64,000 bases of DNA from Pseudidiomarina insulisalsae (GTDB taxonomy: Bacteria; Pseudomonadota; Gammaproteobacteria; Enterobacterales; Alteromonadaceae). The notes beneath the pieces are model-generated. The model saw nothing but the letters and a program-made list of their open reading frames with translations. It was not told the origin of the DNA and ran no database searches. A program made the position numbers and the translations under genes. Shown piece after piece: positions 19,371 to 28,028 of the stretch (position 1 is its first letter; each line of letters begins with the position of its first letter). The stretch is from positions 124,001-188,000 of the forward strand of contig NZ_PIPY01000002.1 in NCBI RefSeq assembly GCF_003987065.1, read 5' to 3'.

Positions 19371-19871
19371 TTAATTGTCGCCAGTTTTACGGGTCAGCTT
19401 GTCAAGATAGCCCATGGCAAAGGCCGAACCCACAAAGGTCAGGTGAATAATCACGTACCATTTAATCTTTTCCACTTCGACATTGTCGGCGTTCATAAAG
19501 ACTTTCAGTAAGTGAATTGATGAAATCGCGACAATCGATGCAGCAACCTTATTCTTCAGACCACCTGAGTCAATTTTACCCAGCCAGGCTAGCTTTTCGG
19601 TACCGCCGCTTATATTCAGCGTCGAGACAAAGTTTTCGTAGCCGCTTAGCATGACCATAACTAACAGTCCGCCAACCAGCGCAATATCAATCAGGGTTAG
19701 CGTCAGCAGAATTAAATCGACCTCAGGGGTGGTCAGAATAGCTGGAATTGCGTGAAACAGCTCCTGAAAAAATTTCACGCCTAACAGCATGACCGCCAGA
19801 CTCAGACCTAAATAGATAGGGGCCAGTAACCAACGCAGGCTGTACATTAAATTTTCGACGATACGCTCCAT
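19371..19871 (-). CDS. yqhA: YqhA/UPF0114 family membrane protein
   Basis: Inner-membrane protein of about 166 residues with four hydrophobic segments. It begins [20 protein letters not shown], the hallmark of the UPF0114 (YqhA) family, and contains [24 protein letters not shown] and [16 protein letters not shown]. The ATG at 19871 is chosen because AGGGAG lies 6 nt upstream; an ATG at 19892 would add 7 residues without a good binding site. The family has no established biochemical role. It is a single gene on the strand opposite to cioA. Confidence 0.85.
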   Translation of the reverse strand: MERIVENLMYSLRWLLAPIYLGLSLAVMLLGVKFFQELFHAIPAILTTPEVDLILLTLTLIDIALVGGLLVMVMLSGYENFVSTLNISGGTEKLAWLGKIDSGGLKNKVAASIVAISSIHLLKVFMNADNVEVEKIKWYVIIHLTFVGSAFAMGYLDKLTRKTGDN

Positions 19872-20002
19872 GTGCGCTCCCTTCAGTTTCAATCTCAGGC
19901 ATTAGTTTACCTATTCGTGCCGTCGCTGACGAGCAAAGTTCGTTTGCCATACCTCAGGTAGGCCGAGCCATGAATAATAATCCTGAAAAAAATGAGTATT
20001 TT

Positions 20003-20034
20003 ACCTACAAATTTTAGTGAACCTACCTACAATT
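20003..20034. repeat. Direct repeat ACCTACAA(A)TT upstream of cioA
   Basis: ACCTACAAATT (20003-20013) and ACCTACAATT (20025-20034) start 22 bp apart, about two helical turns, and end 33 bp before the cioA ATG. The spacing and position suggest a binding site for a regulator of the oxidase operon; no known consensus (FNR, ArcA, NsrR) was recognised. Confidence 0.35.
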
Positions 20035-20066
20035 AAGGAGTTCCTGAAATAACTAGGGGTTCCAGC

Positions 20067-21470
20067 ATGATCGAAAGTTTGTTTTCAGATGCGGATGCAC
20101 TGTTCCTGGCGCGTTTTCAGTTTGCCTTTACGGTCGCTTTTCACATTATCTTTCCGGCGTTTACTATCGGCTTAGCAAGTTACCTTGCGGTACTCGAAGG
20201 CCTGTATCTGAAGACCCGCAATCCGGTATATCAGAAACTCTTCCGCTACTGGGTGAAAATATTCGCGGTGGCATTCGGTATGGGCGTGGTGTCAGGAATT
20301 GTCATGAGCTACCAGTTTGGTACCAACTGGTCGGTATTTTCTGATAAAGCCGGGCCGGTCATTGGTCCCCTTATGGGTTACGAAGTACTGACGGCATTTT
20401 TCCTCGAAGCGGGTTTTCTCGGCGTCATGCTGTTCGGCATGAATCGCGTCGGCGAGAAGTTGCACTTTTTCGCCACCCTGATGGTCGCCATCGGCACCGC
20501 TATCAGTGCCTTCTGGATATTGTCGGTCAATAGCTGGATGCATACCCCGGCCGGTTATGCCATGAATGACGCCGGGCAATATATTGTCAGCAGCTGGATG
20601 GAGGTGATTTTTAATCCCAGCTTCCCGTATCGACTGGCGCACATGCTGCTTGCTGCTTACCTGACCACCGCGCTGGTGGTAGGTGGTGTCGGTGCCTGGC
20701 ACCTGCTGCGTGACCGGAGTAACGCCGTGGCACGGAAAATGTTTTCCATGGCCATGTGGATGGCGCTTCTGGTTGCACCATTACAGGTTTTCGTGGGCGA
20801 CCTGCACGGCTTAAATACACAGGAATACCAACCCGCGAAAGTCGCTGCGATGGAAGGTCATTTTGAAACGCAAACGCGGGCGCCTCTGTATCTGTTTGGT
20901 ATGCCTGACGAAGCAACTGCCACCGTCGACTACGCCATTAAGATTCCCGGCCTTGCCAGCCTGATCCTCAAGCATGATATCAATGCTGAGGTCACCGGCC
21001 TTGATGCCTTCCCGCGCGACGAATGGCCGCCGGTTCCGGTGGTGTTCTGGGCCTTTCGCGTCATGGTTGGACTGGGCCTGTTAATGCTGTTTCTGGGCCT
21101 CTGGGCCGGGGTGCAACGCGCTCGTGGCCAGTTGTATCAGGCACCCTGGCTGCACCGTGCCGCGGTGGTGATGGCGCCGGCCGGTTTTGTCGCTGTAATT
21201 GCAGGGTGGATCGTGACCGAAGTCGGCCGCCAGCCCTGGGTCATTTATAACCTGCTTCGCACAGCTGACGCTGCTTCACCCATTGCTGCGGAGGGCGTTG
21301 GCGGAAGCTTATTGGCGTTTATCGTGGTTTATTTCCTGGTCTTTGGTGCCGGCACTTTTTACATTCTGCGCAAAATGGCCGCCAACCCCGAAGACGTTCA
21401 TATTCCCGACTACGCCAAACCCCAACCCGTGGGAATGGCTGCTGAACGCTTAATGAATGAGGAGGACTAA
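20067..21470 (+). CDS. cioA: Cytochrome bd-type quinol oxidase subunit I, cyanide-insensitive (CioA) type
   Basis: Haem-bearing subunit I of the bd oxidase, which oxidises quinol and reduces O2 to water in the inner membrane; 467 residues with about nine helices. Haem ligand candidates are His in TVAFHIIFPAFTIG and in YRLAHMLLAAYLT. EVGRQPWVIYNLLRT carries the conserved GRQPW. The quinol (Q) loop after GLNTQEYQPAKVAAMEGH is short, and together with the DUF2474 partner this points to the CIO type found in Pseudomonas. GGGG before the ATG and a GAGGAGG linking to cioB 2 bp later show an operon. Such oxidases confer respiration under cyanide, sulphide or low oxygen. Confidence 0.92.
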   Translation: MIESLFSDADALFLARFQFAFTVAFHIIFPAFTIGLASYLAVLEGLYLKTRNPVYQKLFRYWVKIFAVAFGMGVVSGIVMSYQFGTNWSVFSDKAGPVIGPLMGYEVLTAFFLEAGFLGVMLFGMNRVGEKLHFFATLMVAIGTAISAFWILSVNSWMHTPAGYAMNDAGQYIVSSWMEVIFNPSFPYRLAHMLLAAYLTTALVVGGVGAWHLLRDRSNAVARKMFSMAMWMALLVAPLQVFVGDLHGLNTQEYQPAKVAAMEGHFETQTRAPLYLFGMPDEATATVDYAIKIPGLASLILKHDINAEVTGLDAFPRDEWPPVPVVFWAFRVMVGLGLLMLFLGLWAGVQRARGQLYQAPWLHRAAVVMAPAGFVAVIAGWIVTEVGRQPWVIYNLLRTADAASPIAAEGVGGSLLAFIVVYFLVFGAGTFYILRKMAANPEDVHIPDYAKPQPVGMAAERLMNEED

Positions 21471-21472
21471 CC

Positions 21473-22474
21473 ATGGACTATGCGCTTATCTGGGCCATTC
21501 TCATTTCAGTTGCAGTGTTCGCCTATGTTGCACTGGACGGTTTTGACTTAGGCGTTGCCATGCTCTTCCCGTGGTTCAAAAAAGAAGAAGAGCGGGACAT
21601 TATGATGAATACCGTTGCCCCCGTATGGGATGGCAACGAAACCTGGCTGGTGCTTGGTGGCGGCGGCTTACTCGCGGTCTTCCCATTAGCCTACTCGGTG
21701 CTTATGCCCGCCTTATATATGCCGGTCATCGCCATGCTACTGGGCCTCATTTTTCGTGGTGTCGCCTTTGAATACCGCTTTAAAACCAAGCGCGCCAAAG
21801 TACTATGGGACTGGTCCTTTATTATCGGCTCCTTTGTCGCGGCTATGAGTCAGGGCATTATGCTCGGCGCCATGCTGCAAGGCGTAGCGGTGGTTGATCG
21901 TGCTTATGCCGGTGGCTGGTTCGACTGGCTCACCTGGTTTACTGTGTTTTGCGGTTTTGCGGTGGTGGTCGGTTATCTGCTACTTGGCGCAACCTGGCTG
22001 GTCATGAAAACTGAAGGTGATCTGCAAAAACGCGCTTACCCACTGGCCTTCAAGGCGGGCATTGGCCTGTTTGCCTGCATCGCTTTCGTCAGCCTGTTTC
22101 TGCCCTGGCACGACCCTTACATCTATGAACGTTGGTTTACCTTCCCGGCATCCATTGGTTTGTGGGTATTGCCAGTGTTATTAGTGATACTCACAATTGG
22201 CCTTTTGAACGCGCTCACCAAGAAGCAGCAGGTGCGCCCCTATTTATGGTCATTGGGTTTATTTCTGATTGCTTACTGTGGCTTCGCGGTCAGTATTTTT
22301 CCGTACCTGGTGCCACGCGAAATCACTTTATGGGAAGCCGCCGCGCCCGACAACAGCTTAATTTTCATGTTAGTCGGGGCTGCCATACTATTGCCAATTA
22401 TTTTCGCCTATACCGGTTACACCTACTGGGTGTTCCGTGGCAAGGTGCGCGCTGACTCGGGGTATCACGACTAA
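21473..22474 (+). CDS. cioB: Cytochrome bd-type quinol oxidase subunit II (CioB type)
   Basis: Subunit II, 333 residues, about eight membrane helices. It opens with YALIWAILISVAVFAYVALDGFDLGVAML, the conserved first helix, followed by PVWDGNETWLVLGGGGLLAVFP and FRGVAFEYRFK, all typical of CydB/CioB. It pairs with subunit I and carries no haem itself. There are 2 bp from cioA, with a strong GAGGAGG site, and its stop overlaps the start of a tiny third gene (TAATG). The family call is firm. Confidence 0.94.
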   Translation: MDYALIWAILISVAVFAYVALDGFDLGVAMLFPWFKKEEERDIMMNTVAPVWDGNETWLVLGGGGLLAVFPLAYSVLMPALYMPVIAMLLGLIFRGVAFEYRFKTKRAKVLWDWSFIIGSFVAAMSQGIMLGAMLQGVAVVDRAYAGGWFDWLTWFTVFCGFAVVVGYLLLGATWLVMKTEGDLQKRAYPLAFKAGIGLFACIAFVSLFLPWHDPYIYERWFTFPASIGLWVLPVLLVILTIGLLNALTKKQQVRPYLWSLGLFLIAYCGFAVSIFPYLVPREITLWEAAAPDNSLIFMLVGAAILLPIIFAYTGYTYWVFRGKVRADSGYHD

Positions 22475-22581
22475 TGGCAAAACAAACCTGGCAACGCCTG
22501 GGCTGGTTCATTCTGCTCTGGCTGCTTGGCGTTGTCGCCGTCACTACCGTCGGTTTGCTCATTCGCTGGGTGCTTCTTTGA
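22474..22581 (+). CDS. DUF2474-like 35-residue single-helix protein, third gene of the cio operon
   Basis: The ATG at 22474 overlaps the cioB stop (TAATG), so translation is coupled. It encodes 35 residues: a short basic start (MAKQTWQRLG) and one hydrophobic helix (WFILLWLLGVVAVTTVGLL) ending IRWVLL. Size, position and the RLGW...IR pattern fit the DUF2474 family that follows cioB in other proteobacteria, and by analogy CydX/CydS, which stabilise bd oxidases. It is probably a small accessory subunit of the oxidase. Confidence 0.8.
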   Translation: MAKQTWQRLGWFILLWLLGVVAVTTVGLLIRWVLL

Positions 22582-22608
22582 GTTCAGGTTGAAAAATGCT
22601 CATGTGAT

Positions 22609-22616
22609 CTATACTT
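22609..22616 (+). promoter_or_regulatory. Possible sigma-S type -10 element for dps
   Basis: CTATACTT matches the sigma-S extended -10 (CTAYACTT) and lies 50 bp before the dps ATG; a weak -35-like TTGAAA is at 22589-22594. dps is RpoS-dependent in E. coli, which makes the reading plausible. Confidence 0.5.
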
Positions 22617-22665
22617 ACTGGTAAGGCGTAAGCAAATTACGACAAAAAAGTAAGGGAGGCTATTG

Positions 22666-23190
22666 ATGTCGAATGCAAAACCAATCGAGAAAAATGCAGA
22701 CTTTACCGCACCCGGCCTGAAAGATAAGGCTGCCAGCGAAACCATCAAGTTGCTTGATGACAGAATGGTCGCGCTGATCGATCTGCAACTGACACTTAAG
22801 CACATTCACTGGAATGTCGTTGGCCCCAATTTCATTGGCGTGCATGAAATGCTCGACCCGCAGGTTGACTCCGTACGCGAAATGACAGATACCATTGCCG
22901 AGCGCATTGCGACCCTTGGCGGGGAACCATTTGGCACACCCAAGTCACTGGTCGAACGCCGCCGCTGGGACGATTACACCCTGGGTCGCGCTCTGGTCAA
23001 AGACCATCTGGTCGCGTTGGATAAAGTGTACGAAGGTGTCAACTCTGACCACCGCGCAGCGATGGAAAAGCTGGCTGATCTTGACCCAGTGTCCGAAGAC
23101 ATGCTGACCGGACAATTGGCCGAGCTTGAGCAATACCAGTGGTTCGTCCGCGCGCACCTTGAATCAGCAGCAGGCGAACTTAAAAGCTAA
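22666..23190 (+). CDS. dps: Dps-type DNA-binding ferritin
   Basis: Starvation and oxidative-stress mini-ferritin, 174 residues. It forms a 12-mer that oxidises Fe2+ with H2O2 and coats DNA. Ferroxidase-site residues are visible in LTLKHIHWNVVGPNFIGVHEMLD (His, His, Asp/Glu) with the second-half motif DTIAERIATLGG. The N-terminal tail is lysine-containing (SNAKPIEKNADF), as in DNA-binding members. The ATG at 22666 is used, with GGAGG 7 nt upstream; a TTG directly before it is less likely. It has its own promoter candidate and a terminator just after the stop. Confidence 0.94.
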   Translation: MSNAKPIEKNADFTAPGLKDKAASETIKLLDDRMVALIDLQLTLKHIHWNVVGPNFIGVHEMLDPQVDSVREMTDTIAERIATLGGEPFGTPKSLVERRRWDDYTLGRALVKDHLVALDKVYEGVNSDHRAAMEKLADLDPVSEDMLTGQLAELEQYQWFVRAHLESAAGELKS

Positions 23191-23212
23191 GCGACAAAGT
23201 TCATATCACCAG

Positions 23213-23246
23213 AAAGGGCTCGCGCTTCCAGCGCCAGCCCTTTTTT
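23213..23246 (+). terminator. Rho-independent terminator after dps
   Basis: Stem AAAGGGCT (23213-23220) pairs with AGCCCTTT (23236-23243), with a smaller GCGC-type stem inside the loop, followed by a T run to 23246. It lies 23 bp after the dps stop; it may also serve the convergent prephenate dehydratase gene. Confidence 0.85.
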
Positions 23247-23258
23247 ATTTCCTGTGCG

Positions 23259-24074
23259 CTAACCGGCGCTGGGGTAACTGCCTAAGACAGTGACTTTATT
23301 ACGCAGTTGAATAAGCGTAAGCGCCGCGCGAATGGCACTGTCTTCAAGATGCCCTTCGCATTCCAGATAGAAATGATATTGTCCAAACTTCTGACCGGTC
23401 GGACGCGATACCAACGACGTTAAATTGACACGGTAAGCAGCAAATACTTGCAGATGTTCAACCAGTAAACCGGGATGATCGGTATCGTCAATAATCAGTA
23501 GCGAGGTTTTGTAGTGCACGCCAGCTTGCGGCGCTTTTCGACCAGCATGCGGCTCACGTACTGCCACAAAGCGGGTTTCATTATGCGCGTAGTCTGTAAT
23601 GTCATGCTCAATATGCGCGAAGCTTAGATCACCTAAGCAGTGCTCAGGCACGACAGCTGCGGCAGGCTCGCGACTTTGCTGCAGCAATTGCAACGCCTCA
23701 CTGTTGCTGGCTGTATTCATAATTGGTACATCATAACGGCTTAAGCATTCACTGCATTGCCCCTGTGCCACAAACTGCGCGTAGATTTTCTCTGGCCGCT
23801 GGTGGTTGGCAACCAGCGAAAACCGTACCGGAATACTGAGCTCCCCGACAATCTCAAGTGGCCGTTTTACAAAGGTATCGATGACCGGCGACACCATACC
23901 TTCGACAATATTTTCAATGGGCACCACGGCAAGATCAGCATCCTGCGGTACGGCTTTGAGCACGCGCGCCAGCGCTGGGTAAAAAGCTAAGGTGTAGTTC
24001 GGCAGTTGGCGGCCAAACTCACAGGCGGCAAGTTCTGAAAAGGTGCCGGCGGGCCCCAAAGTAGCGATGCGCAT
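23259..24074 (-). CDS. pheA: Prephenate dehydratase with C-terminal ACT domain (phenylalanine biosynthesis)
   Basis: Converts prephenate to phenylpyruvate; cytoplasmic, 271 residues. It begins MRIATLGPAGTFSE, the usual PDT start. VVPIENIVEGMV and the catalytic TRF motif in HNETRFVAV are present. The ACT domain (about 185-265) starts KTSLLIIDDTDHPGLLVEHL and continues to LVSRP (the ESRP-type motif), so phenylalanine feedback is expected. There is no chorismate mutase domain, unlike E. coli PheA, so the mutase must be elsewhere. The frame also allows a TTG two codons earlier (24080). Confidence 0.92.
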   Translation of the reverse strand: MRIATLGPAGTFSELAACEFGRQLPNYTLAFYPALARVLKAVPQDADLAVVPIENIVEGMVSPVIDTFVKRPLEIVGELSIPVRFSLVANHQRPEKIYAQFVAQGQCSECLSRYDVPIMNTASNSEALQLLQQSREPAAAVVPEHCLGDLSFAHIEHDITDYAHNETRFVAVREPHAGRKAPQAGVHYKTSLLIIDDTDHPGLLVEHLQVFAAYRVNLTSLVSRPTGQKFGQYHFYLECEGHLEDSAIRAALTLIQLRNKVTVLGSYPSAG

Positions 24075-24241
24075 TGACAATCTCGTCGTTCACAGGTGTT
24101 TATCCCATAAGGTAAACAGGAACACTGGCGATTGCCAGAGCAACAGATCTTTTCTGATAACCAAATGTCGGGTTTTGACGAAAAAATACCAGTTTTGACT
24201 TAAGCTAGGTTATTAGTCAGCTGCTCTAAAGGAACCTGCAT

Positions 24242-25606
24242 ATGTCATTATTACGCCTGTTTAGCACTTTTTTCTGTGTTGCATTTCTCGGTGCCGGCGC
24301 TCAGGCGCTACCTGCAATAGACGTTGAAACCGTGGTCCGCAATGTCAACGTAATTACCTGGGACGGTCAGCGCGCCCGCGTACAACCGCAGCAATCCATT
24401 GCCATTCGCGACGGCAACATCGTGGCGGTAGGCGACAATGTTGCGGGATCTGAAGCGGCCAAGGTCATTGACGGCAATGGCGGGTACGTGATGGCAGGTT
24501 TTACTGAAATGCACGGTCATGTGCCGGCGGCGGTCAGTTTTGGCGGTATGCCGGAGCGTTATGCCGATGACATGCTGTATCTGTATATTGCCAACGGTGT
24601 CACCACGGTGCGCGGCATGCTTGGTTATACCGATCAACTGCAACTGAAGCGCGATATCGCCGCCGGCACTCGCATGGGGCCAACGCTCGTACTTGCCGGC
24701 CCAAGTTTTAATGACCGCACCGTGACGTCGCCTGAACAGGCCGCCGAGCGCGTGCGCGAGCACGTCGCTGAAGGCTGGGATTTATTAAAAATTCACCCGG
24801 GTCTGCAACTTGACGAATACCGCGCGGTTGCCGCTGCAGCGCGTGAGGCAGGCATCGATTTTGCCGGGCATGTACCGCTTGAGGTTGGTATTGATGTCGC
24901 CATGGCCGAGGGTCAGCGTACGATCGACCACTTAGATGGCTATCTGCGTTATGTTGGCGCCATCGACCGGCCGGTAACCGGAGCAGAGCTGTCACAGTTG
25001 GTCAGTATGACGGTGGAAAGCAATACCACAGTAGTGGCTACGCAAGCACTCTGGGCGACTCTGATTGGTGCTGGCGATGCGCGGCAGTTAGCGGCTTACC
25101 CCGAAATTCTGCTGGTGCCGCAGCCCGTACGTGACGGCTGGCTTGAGTACTACCCACGCCAGGGTTCAAGTTACTTTAATGCAGACACTGCGGCTATCCA
25201 GCAGGAAAATCGCCAGCGGCTGTTAAAAGCCTTATACGAAGGTGGGGCGACCATTATCTTTGGTACTGACGCGCCACAACTTTTCAGCGTGCCAGGGTTT
25301 TCTATTCATCACGAAATTCGCTCTATGCAAGACGCCGGTATCCCCCTGGAAGCCATCTACTACACCGCAACTGCTGCTGCGTCGGATTATTTCGCCGAGA
25401 GTCACGACCTTAAAATCGGTCATGTGGCACCGGGCTATCAGGCCGACTTTATATTGCTCAAAGACAACCCGTTGGAGTCAGCCGCAGCGCTGGAGCAACC
25501 GCGCGGAGTGATGGTGCGCGGCCAATGGCTTGACCGCGCGACCATTGATGCAAGGCTTGAGGAAATTAAGGCAGCTTATGCAGCACCGCCTCATACACAG
25601 CCGTAA
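24242..25606 (+). CDS. Exported amidohydrolase (imidazolonepropionase-like)
   Basis: Secreted metal-dependent amidohydrolase of 454 residues with a signal peptide ending near AQA-LPAID. The metal-binding HxH is in FTEMHGHVPA (near 90). Further ligands are probably HVPLEVG and DHLDGYL, with the catalytic Asp in IFGTDAPQL and the C-terminal ADFILLKDNPLE typical of the superfamily. The substrate is unknown; exported members in marine gammaproteobacteria often act on peptides or dipeptides (Xaa-Arg or similar). AAGGA before the ATG. The 3' end overlaps the convergent amidase fusion by 41 bp. Confidence 0.85.
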   Translation: MSLLRLFSTFFCVAFLGAGAQALPAIDVETVVRNVNVITWDGQRARVQPQQSIAIRDGNIVAVGDNVAGSEAAKVIDGNGGYVMAGFTEMHGHVPAAVSFGGMPERYADDMLYLYIANGVTTVRGMLGYTDQLQLKRDIAAGTRMGPTLVLAGPSFNDRTVTSPEQAAERVREHVAEGWDLLKIHPGLQLDEYRAVAAAAREAGIDFAGHVPLEVGIDVAMAEGQRTIDHLDGYLRYVGAIDRPVTGAELSQLVSMTVESNTTVVATQALWATLIGAGDARQLAAYPEILLVPQPVRDGWLEYYPRQGSSYFNADTAAIQQENRQRLLKALYEGGATIIFGTDAPQLFSVPGFSIHHEIRSMQDAGIPLEAIYYTATAAASDYFAESHDLKIGHVAPGYQADFILLKDNPLESAAALEQPRGVMVRGQWLDRATIDARLEEIKAAYAAPPHTQP

Positions 25607-28028
25607 TGACACTGCCATAGTTACCCGTTTCAAACTGCTTACCCACAAACTCGTAGCCCTCGCCCTCTTCTACAATGGGCGAATGGCGCGTGTTGGTCAG
25701 TAAAATAATACCGAGATCTAAAGCTGGATCGATGACGGTTGCCGTGCCGGTCCAGCCGGTATGGCCAAAGGCCTGATGGCTTGCATAGGGACCAAAATGC
25801 CAGCGCGTTTCGCCATCAGCGGCACGGCGCCAGCCAAGCCCAAAGGAGCGATCACGCGCGTGGGGCGCGGTGAAAATATCCAGCACGCTCTGCTCGAATA
25901 AATGCACGTTGCCATAGCCGCCGCCATTGAGCAGGGTTTGCACCAAAACAGCTAAATCAGGACCGGTGGAAAACAGACCCGCATGCCCCGCGACACCTGC
26001 CATGGAGTAAAAAGCTTTTTCGTCATGCACTTCACCCTGTAGGGTGTAGGTACGGATGCCCGGAAACTCAACGCGTCCGCCACGGGTATTGCCTTGAAGC
26101 TCTGTGGCCGCATATTCATGCGCTAAGCGCCCTTTGCGTAGCGGGGTGAACAATGTGTCATGCAAACCCAACGGGGCATAGATATGCTGCTCAACATATT
26201 GATCGAGCGGCATACCACTAACACGTTCAACAATGGTACCGAGCAATTTAAAACCGGTATCGCTATAGGTCGCCTTGACCTGATTACCGATGCTGAACGG
26301 TACCTGGGTGGCGATCAGTTGCTGGGTTTTGGCTTTATCCCGCGAGTAAAATAGTTTGCCCAGTTTATTTTCCGGATCAAAAAAATGAACCTGCGGCCCA
26401 TAACCCGACTGGTGATTCAGCAAATCGCGCACACGGCGCGCTTCGCGCCCTTGCCCGCGGTATTCTGGCAGGTAGTGGTAAACCGGCGCATTGACATCAA
26501 GTAAGCCGCGCTCGACCAGATGCATCATGGCCATCGCCGTCGCAAAGGACTTGGTATTTGATGCAATATCAAAGCCGGTTTGCAGGGTCATGGGCGTTGG
26601 CGTGGGCAGCAGTTCACCATTTTCGTCGTAGCGTTTGGCATAGCCATAAGCGCTTTGTTTAATAATTTTGCCATCCTTAACCACGACCAATACTGCACCA
26701 GGAAAGCCATCGGCGATGTCCTGCTCAATTAAAGCGTCGACCTCGCTAAAGGCTTCACGATAATCATTACTGGCGTCGACGAGCATCGGATAAGGTATTT
26801 GCACGCGCAGCTGCGCACCTTCTGGCTGCACTGATTTAACAAACAAGGTATTCAGGCCGTCTTCGGTGCGACGCCGTAGCGAGTAGTTGTAGACCTTCTC
26901 GCCGCGTAGTGGCGTCGCCAGATTCAACGTCTCGCCGTTGACTTGAATCTCCGCAGTCACATCCTGGCTGGCTGAGAGGGTAATTTCGCTACGCCCCTGA
27001 TAAGCTTTAAAGCCTAACTTGTCATTTACTCCCTCTCGGCTTGAGCGTTCTGCTTCCGGCTCTGGGAAAACTGCATCAATTTGACCCTGTTTAACCTTCG
27101 TCACTATCACAGGTGTAGCGGCAGTCTCTGCTTCATACCGTTGCCATAATAACTCTAGCTGATCAGGGAAGTAGCGTTCCAGCAACGCAAATACCGCGGC
27201 ACTGGTCTGGCTGTCATTTTTGCCGTCCACCTTCCATGGCAAAAAGTGCATCTGAAAGGCTGACAACGCGCTGCGGGTTTGTTCGTCATATACGCCGGTC
27301 TCTATCACCCCGTAACCGTAGGCGCGCAACGCAGCTTGTAACAAGCCAATACGCACCGGCTGCAGATTAAACTGACGCCAGAAACGTGCCAGCGTCGCTT
27401 GCTCGTACCAGGCGCCCACCCCCTGCTGATACAGTTGGTACCAGGGAAAACGCGGACCCGGATCGTTTTTGCGCATAAAGGCGATATCAGAATGACCCAC
27501 CACCGCAGTCGGATGAATGTCCGGGTGGCGCGCTAAAATTTCCTGTGCGAGTTCAATCACTTTTTGAATTTGCTCAGGATCGTAGTCCGGGAAGGTGCAC
27601 AAACGGTTCTCGCCGTGCTCGGCCCGCCCTGGCTGCTGCCGGGTGTCCCACTGACACTTAGGTACATTGACAATCTCGATACCAATGGACGAGTCATTGA
27701 GCTCGGTGCGGCCCTGCCAATAGGAGTCGCCGGCATGCCAGGCACGGTCATGTTCATCGACCAACTGGAAGATTTTGATGTCGTCATAAGGGTAGCTGGG
27801 GTCGCCGCCCTCGGGCACCAGATAATGGGAACTTAGCCCCTTGGGTTCGACCAGCGCACGCACGCTTTTCTCATAATCAATGGCGGTGTAATGCAGTACT
27901 AACGACTTCACCCGCTGGCTGTAATTCGCCGACGGCATTTGCTCATAATCGTTACTGCTACAGCTGCTTAACGCCAGCAGCGCAAGCAGACTTAGACTCG
28001 CTTTTTTCATCACTGTTAAACTCATCAT
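25566..28028 (-). CDS. Lipoprotein fusing Amidase_2 (MurNAc-L-Ala amidase), PG-binding domain and an S12 AmiE/YfeW-like hydrolase
   Basis: Predicted periplasmic lipoprotein of 820 residues; lipobox LSSC after MKKASLSLLALLA. N-terminal Amidase_2 domain (about 35-190): zinc ligands in VLHYTA and VGHSDIA and the DPGPRFPW loop, as in AmiD/AmpD. A PG_binding_1 repeat follows (about 220-290; LQAALRAYGYGVIETGVYD), then a beta-rich linker (about 330-420). The C-terminal S12 domain (about 425-815) has SNTKS (SxxK), YSD and GHTGWTG, resembling E. coli YfeW and B. subtilis AmiE, which accompany murQ in those species. It would strip stem peptides from both oligomeric and free MurNAc. The start uses an ATGA overlap with the halogenase-like gene; the ATG at 28010 is an alternative. 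Confidence 0.85.
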   Translation of the reverse strand: MMSLTVMKKASLSLLALLALSSCSSNDYEQMPSANYSQRVKSLVLHYTAIDYEKSVRALVEPKGLSSHYLVPEGGDPSYPYDDIKIFQLVDEHDRAWHAGDSYWQGRTELNDSSIGIEIVNVPKCQWDTRQQPGRAEHGENRLCTFPDYDPEQIQKVIELAQEILARHPDIHPTAVVGHSDIAFMRKNDPGPRFPWYQLYQQGVGAWYEQATLARFWRQFNLQPVRIGLLQAALRAYGYGVIETGVYDEQTRSALSAFQMHFLPWKVDGKNDSQTSAAVFALLERYFPDQLELLWQRYEAETAATPVIVTKVKQGQIDAVFPEPEAERSSREGVNDKLGFKAYQGRSEITLSASQDVTAEIQVNGETLNLATPLRGEKVYNYSLRRRTEDGLNTLFVKSVQPEGAQLRVQIPYPMLVDASNDYREAFSEVDALIEQDIADGFPGAVLVVVKDGKIIKQSAYGYAKRYDENGELLPTPTPMTLQTGFDIASNTKSFATAMAMMHLVERGLLDVNAPVYHYLPEYRGQGREARRVRDLLNHQSGYGPQVHFFDPENKLGKLFYSRDKAKTQQLIATQVPFSIGNQVKATYSDTGFKLLGTIVERVSGMPLDQYVEQHIYAPLGLHDTLFTPLRKGRLAHEYAATELQGNTRGGRVEFPGIRTYTLQGEVHDEKAFYSMAGVAGHAGLFSTGPDLAVLVQTLLNGGGYGNVHLFEQSVLDIFTAPHARDRSFGLGWRRAADGETRWHFGPYASHQAFGHTGWTGTATVIDPALDLGIILLTNTRHSPIVEEGEGYEFVGKQFETGNYGSVITAVYEAVLHKLP

